Of a stretch of 8,420 nt of DNA, positions 5,493-8,420 are shown piece after piece (the stretch's first letter is position 1; each line of letters opens with the position of its first letter). Both the position numbers and the translations under genes were made by a program. The stretch lies in assembly GCA_937914965.1 (NCBI GenBank), contig CALGIY010000086.1, forward strand, positions 1 through 8,420, in the 5' to 3' direction. The notes beneath the pieces were generated by a model. It was not told where the DNA came from. It made no database searches and was given only the letters and a program-made list of their open reading frames with translations. Source of the stretch: an uncultured Thermoanaerobacteraceae bacterium. GTDB taxonomy: Bacteria > Bacillota > DSM-12270 > Thermacetogeniales > Thermacetogeniaceae.

Positions 5493-6422
5493 ATGGCTGT
5501 AATACAGATTGAGCATTTAACAAAAGATTATGGCCATCATCGTGGTGTGTTTGATATTTCGTTCAACATTGAAAAGGGCGAAGTTTATGGCTTTTTAGGG
5601 CCAAACGGAGCAGGTAAAACTACTACGATTCGGCATATCATGGGTTTTTCCCGTCCGCAGAAGGGGCACACCTTTGTCAATGGGTTGAACAGTTGGAAAA
5701 ACGCAAGCGAAATCCAAAAGAATCTTGGCTATCTGCCGGGCGAAATTGCACTGCCTGAACTGCTGACCGGAATGCAGTTTATTAATATGATGGCAGAACT
5801 GCGTGGTATGAGAGATATGACTTATACCAATTATTTAATTAAAAAATTTGAACTTGATCCGTCTGGCAATTTGAAACGTATGCCGCTGGGCATGAAACGG
5901 AAGCTCGCCATTGTAATCGCTTTTATGAATGATCCTGATGTACTTGTTCTGGATGAGCCGACAAGCGGTCTTGATCCAATTATGCAAAATATTTTTATTG
6001 AATTAATCCAAGAGGAAAAAGAAAAAGGTAAAACCATTCTGCTGTCAAGCCATATTTTTAACGAGGTTGACGCTACCTGTGACAAGATGTCCATCATCAA
6101 AGACGGACGATTAATATCAACTTTTGTCCCAGACGAACTGCGCAGCAGTGCGAGCAAAACGTTTAAATTCGAGTTCAATATTAAAGAACAGTTTGAGCGT
6201 TTTTGCAGCGAGGTTGCATCTCAGCGAAAACTTGAGGTAATAGCCCTCAAGCGTGACAAAAATCAAGCGGTAATATCTGTGGACGATGCCGATATAAACA
6301 GCTTTATACACCTCATAGCTGATTATGACTTAAAGTTTTTTTCCGAAGTCAAGTTTACACTGGAAGATTATTTTATGAAGTTTTATGGACATAACTCCAG
6401 CAGAGGGGGAGGTACTGAATAA
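5493..6422 (+). CDS. ABC transporter ATP-binding protein, first of a pair
   Basis: This is a 309-residue cytoplasmic ATPase of the ABC-2 (BcrA/CcmA-like) type that would energise the permease encoded downstream. Walker A is GPNGAGKTT (36-44), Walker B VLVLDEPTSGLDP (150-162) with the D-loop, and the H-loop histidine is H187 (SSHIF). The signature region reads RMPLGMKRK (129-137), so the usual SGG/SxG becomes PLG. The Q-loop position reads GYLPGEI (79-85), without the usual glutamine. A C-terminal extension (about 215-300) ends in FTLEDYFMKFY, a shape shared with the second ATPase. I start it at ATG 5493 because AAGGAG lies 6 bases upstream and MAVIQIEHLTKDYG is the family opening; longer in-frame starts overlap the XRE gene and lack a binding site. 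The next gene begins one base after the stop. Confidence 0.93.
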   Translation: MAVIQIEHLTKDYGHHRGVFDISFNIEKGEVYGFLGPNGAGKTTTIRHIMGFSRPQKGHTFVNGLNSWKNASEIQKNLGYLPGEIALPELLTGMQFINMMAELRGMRDMTYTNYLIKKFELDPSGNLKRMPLGMKRKLAIVIAFMNDPDVLVLDEPTSGLDPIMQNIFIELIQEEKEKGKTILLSSHIFNEVDATCDKMSIIKDGRLISTFVPDELRSSASKTFKFEFNIKEQFERFCSEVASQRKLEVIALKRDKNQAVISVDDADINSFIHLIADYDLKFFSEVKFTLEDYFMKFYGHNSSRGGGTE

Positions 6423-6423
6423 A

Positions 6424-7305
6424 ATGCCGTTAATTGAAATAAAAAACATGACAAAAGATTATGGTGAAGGGCAAGGCATTTTTGACATCAACCTTTCCAT
6501 CGAAAAAGGTGAAGTGTTTGGTTATGTCGGCATCAACGGAGCAGGTAAAACGACGACGATTCGTCATATGATGGGATTTATAAAACCGCAAAGCGGGAGT
6601 GCAGTAGTAAACGAATTGGATTGTTGGAAGGATTCAGCTGAAATTAGAAAAATGATTGGCTATGTTCCTGGAGAAATCTCCTTTCCAGATGCACCGACAG
6701 GAACAGAATTTCTAAAAAGACAAGCGGAATTGTTAGGGCTCAAAAGCATGTCCTATGCGGAAACGATTATTAAAAAACTGCAGCTTGATCCATCTGCCAA
6801 TTTAAGAAGAATGTCAAAAGGGATGAAACAAAAAACGGCTATTGTCGCTGCCTTGATGGCTGATCCGGATATCCTGATTCTAGATGAGCCCACAACCGGC
6901 CTTGATCCTCTGATGAGGGCAGAATTTACTTCCATTTTGAAGGAAGAAAAGAAAAGAGGCAAAACGATTTTCATGACGAGCCATATGTTTGAAGAAGTCG
7001 AACAAACATGTGACAAAGTGGCGTTTATCAAAAACGGTAAAATAATCGCTGTGAAGCCAACCGATGAGATAAAACACCATGAAGACAAGGTTTATAGAAT
7101 TGAGTTTACATCTGATAAAGATTATCTGCAATTTTCGTCAGAGAAGTTTGAGTTTGCGAATAAAGATGAGAGTAAAAACCAGGTCACTCTAAATGTGAAT
7201 GACCGTCAGATCAATGCTTTATTCAAAGCGTTAAAAGGATACGATGTTAAGTCGATCACCGAAATCAAATACACCCTTGAAAAATACTTCAAAAGCTTAT
7301 ATTAA
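6424..7305 (+). CDS. ABC transporter ATP-binding protein, second of a pair
   Basis: This 293-residue paralogue of the preceding ATPase is collinear with it. It opens PLIEIKNMTKDYGEGQGIFD and has Walker A GINGAGKTT (36-44), signature RMSKGMKQK (129-137), Walker B ILILDEPTTGLDP (150-162) and the H-loop histidine at 187 (TSHMF). Its SKGMKQ signature is the common functional form in BcrA-like ATPases, unlike the PLGMK of its neighbour. The Q-loop position again reads VPGEI. The C-terminal extension ends in YTLEKYFKSLY. The start at ATG 6424 uses the GGGGGAGG inside the end of the upstream gene, about 11 bases away. An in-frame ATG at 6385 has no such site. Translational coupling is likely. The pair probably forms a heterodimer on the single permease; a family-level resistance or export role is inferred. 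Confidence 0.93.
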   Translation: MPLIEIKNMTKDYGEGQGIFDINLSIEKGEVFGYVGINGAGKTTTIRHMMGFIKPQSGSAVVNELDCWKDSAEIRKMIGYVPGEISFPDAPTGTEFLKRQAELLGLKSMSYAETIIKKLQLDPSANLRRMSKGMKQKTAIVAALMADPDILILDEPTTGLDPLMRAEFTSILKEEKKRGKTIFMTSHMFEEVEQTCDKVAFIKNGKIIAVKPTDEIKHHEDKVYRIEFTSDKDYLQFSSEKFEFANKDESKNQVTLNVNDRQINALFKALKGYDVKSITEIKYTLEKYFKSLY

Positions 7306-7319
7306 AAGGGGATGAACTG

Positions 7320-8105
7320 ATGTTCAATAAAACAATTTTTAAACAAACAGTAAAAGAAAATTTAAAATTATGGCTTATAATTACGCTGCTCATGAGCGTT
7401 TTTTGTGCGCTGCTCATTGCCGTTTTCGAACCTGAAACAATTTCTAATCTGTCAGATATAATAAAAGGCACACCGCTGGAAAACATATTGGAACAAGAGA
7501 CATTTCTCGGTATGATCGCCAAGACATTTTATTCGATACATGGTGTCATTTTGCCATTAATATTTATTATCATAACCGCTAACAGCCTGATCGCCTCACA
7601 AGTAGACAGAGGATCTATGGCTTACTTACTATCCACACCTATAAAAAGAAGTGCAGTTGTGGGAACCCAAGCAGCCTACCTGATCACATCAATATTAGTG
7701 ATGGTTATCATTGTCACAATCATTGGCCTTTTTTCCATTCATATTTTCCAGGGTGACACCGCTGTCAATATCACAGATTATTTGCTGCTCAATGTAGGTT
7801 TATTTTTATTAATGTTTGCGATCAGCAGTGTTTCGTTTTTATTTTCGTGTACCTTCAATTTGTCAAAGAACTCTTTGGCTCTGGGTGCAGGAATACCCCT
7901 CGCTTTCTTTCTCTTTAAACTAATGGCGCAGGTGGATGACAGCCTTGAAGGATTTAAATATCTATCACTGAATTCGCTCTATGACACAAATGCAATCCTA
8001 GACGGCGGCAGTTATCTGGCCCAATTTACTGCCCTTACCATTGTTGGTATTGTGCTTTATGTGACTGGAATGCGTATCTTTACAGAAAAGGATCTGCCGC
8101 TTTAA
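7320..8105 (+). CDS. ABC-2 type transporter permease
   Basis: This 261-residue integral membrane protein has six predicted helices (about 16-37, 70-93, 118-141, 152-176, 185-203, 234-253), the usual size and topology of ABC-2 permeases of the BcrB/NatB kind. Between helices 2 and 3 lies SQVDRGSMAYLLSTPIKRSA (93-112), the cytoplasmic coupling segment that docks on the ATPases. A longer external loop (about 38-69) separates helices 1 and 2. The ATG at 7320 follows AAGGGGA at about 7 bases, and the gene begins 14 bases after the second ATPase. It should act as a homodimer with the ATPase pair to export a hydrophobic compound or peptide; the substrate is not visible. No terminator is visible after the stop, and a convergent gene ends 9 bases on. 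Confidence 0.9.
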   Translation: MFNKTIFKQTVKENLKLWLIITLLMSVFCALLIAVFEPETISNLSDIIKGTPLENILEQETFLGMIAKTFYSIHGVILPLIFIIITANSLIASQVDRGSMAYLLSTPIKRSAVVGTQAAYLITSILVMVIIVTIIGLFSIHIFQGDTAVNITDYLLLNVGLFLLMFAISSVSFLFSCTFNLSKNSLALGAGIPLAFFLFKLMAQVDDSLEGFKYLSLNSLYDTNAILDGGSYLAQFTALTIVGIVLYVTGMRIFTEKDLPL

Positions 8106-8114
8106 ACTGTAAAA

Positions 8115-8420
8115 TTATTCATCCCGCTTATTTAACTGTTTCTTTTTGCTGCTTCTCCTCTGCGTGACTGCCTCACTTGCCAGGCAGTACATTTCATCTA
8201 CACCAGTTTTTGAAGCCTCAAAGTTATATGCATTATCCATGCTGATCCCAATGCTGTCCGCCTCTTTTGCAGCATCAATGTTAGCGCCAAGGAAGATGAA
8301 CTCCCAGTTATATTTCTTCTGCTGGTGTTTAATTAGCCCTTTTACTTTTTCATAGGTAAATTCATGACTGGCATTTTCCAAACCGTCTGTGGTGATAACG
8401 AATATGACCTTGCCCGGCCT
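8115..8420 (-). CDS. VWA domain-containing protein, C-terminal part
   Basis: The last 101 residues of a leftward gene are inside the window; the frame is open to the right edge, so the start lies beyond 8420. The visible part opens GKVIFVITTDGLENASHEFT, the strand and TTDG loop that supply the last metal-site aspartate of a von Willebrand A domain. It then has KYNWEFIFLGANIDAAKEA and a basic tail ending KKKQLNKRDE. This match to the small, about 200-residue, bacterial VWA family (TerY-like group, VITTDGxENAS...WEFIFLGANIDA) is strong. The DxSxS metal motif must be outside the window. The role is unknown; relatives occur next to stress or phosphatase/kinase modules. Its stop is 9 bases from that of the permease. 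Confidence 0.9.
   Translation of the reverse strand, partial: RPGKVIFVITTDGLENASHEFTYEKVKGLIKHQQKKYNWEFIFLGANIDAAKEADSIGISMDNAYNFEASKTGVDEMYCLASEAVTQRRSSKKKQLNKRDE

Noticed and set aside
6385..6423. Longer N-terminus for the second ABC ATPase
   Set aside because: No ribosome binding site precedes 6385, and the ATG at 6424 gives the same family opening as the first ATPase.
8146..8355. Plus-strand frame of 69 residues at the right edge
   Set aside because: It is antisense to the VWA-domain gene, whose TTDG and FLGANIDA motifs are clear.

Overview
The window looks like chromosomal DNA of a Firmicute, most likely a clostridium of the Peptococcaceae/Moorella type. The reasons are the strong G-rich ribosome binding sites, the mix of ATG and GTG starts, and the gene families present: a bacterial cyclic-2,3-diphosphoglycerate-synthetase-like GTPase, a TetR/YhgE-Pip pair, and BcrA-like ABC-2 cassettes. 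The species cannot be named from this sequence alone.

Left part (1-1386). The window opens inside the 5' end of a leftward GTPase gene of the cyclic 2,3-diphosphoglycerate synthetase family. A gene-poor spacer (111-505) follows. It holds a REP-like motif, an imperfect inverted repeat and a perfect heptanucleotide tandem repeat, and looks like a landing site for small repeats. Next is a leftward GNAT acetyltransferase of the YpeA type, best started at an internal GTG. The spacer 938-1386 carries a good promoter and a palindromic operator for the next operon.

Centre (1387-4110). A rightward two-gene operon encodes a TetR repressor and, 24 bases on, a 685-residue YhgE/Pip-family ABC-2-type membrane protein with a very large extracytoplasmic domain rich in LxxG-like repeats. 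A clean intrinsic terminator ends it. The palindrome lies just downstream of the predicted promoter, so the operon is probably autorepressed and induced by a ligand of the TetR protein. Convergent to it is a small leftward membrane protein with a bacterial PH (DUF1200/YyaB-like) domain and its own extended -10 promoter.

Right part (4540-8420). A 477-base spacer holds decayed, coding-like leftward sequence and a hairpin/tandem repeat. Then comes a rightward cassette that starts distinctly AT-richer: an XRE regulator with two C-terminal membrane helices, two homologous ABC ATPases one base apart, and one six-helix ABC-2 permease. It reads as a compact exporter operon of the antimicrobial-resistance type, with a heterodimeric ATPase pair and a membrane-tethered regulator, and was probably acquired horizontally. 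It ends nine bases before the convergent 3' end of a VWA-domain gene that runs off the window.

Nothing here is clearly a new system. The items most worth a second look are the XRE/ABC/ABC/permease cassette with its asymmetric ATPases, the TetR operator, and the repeat-rich spacers.
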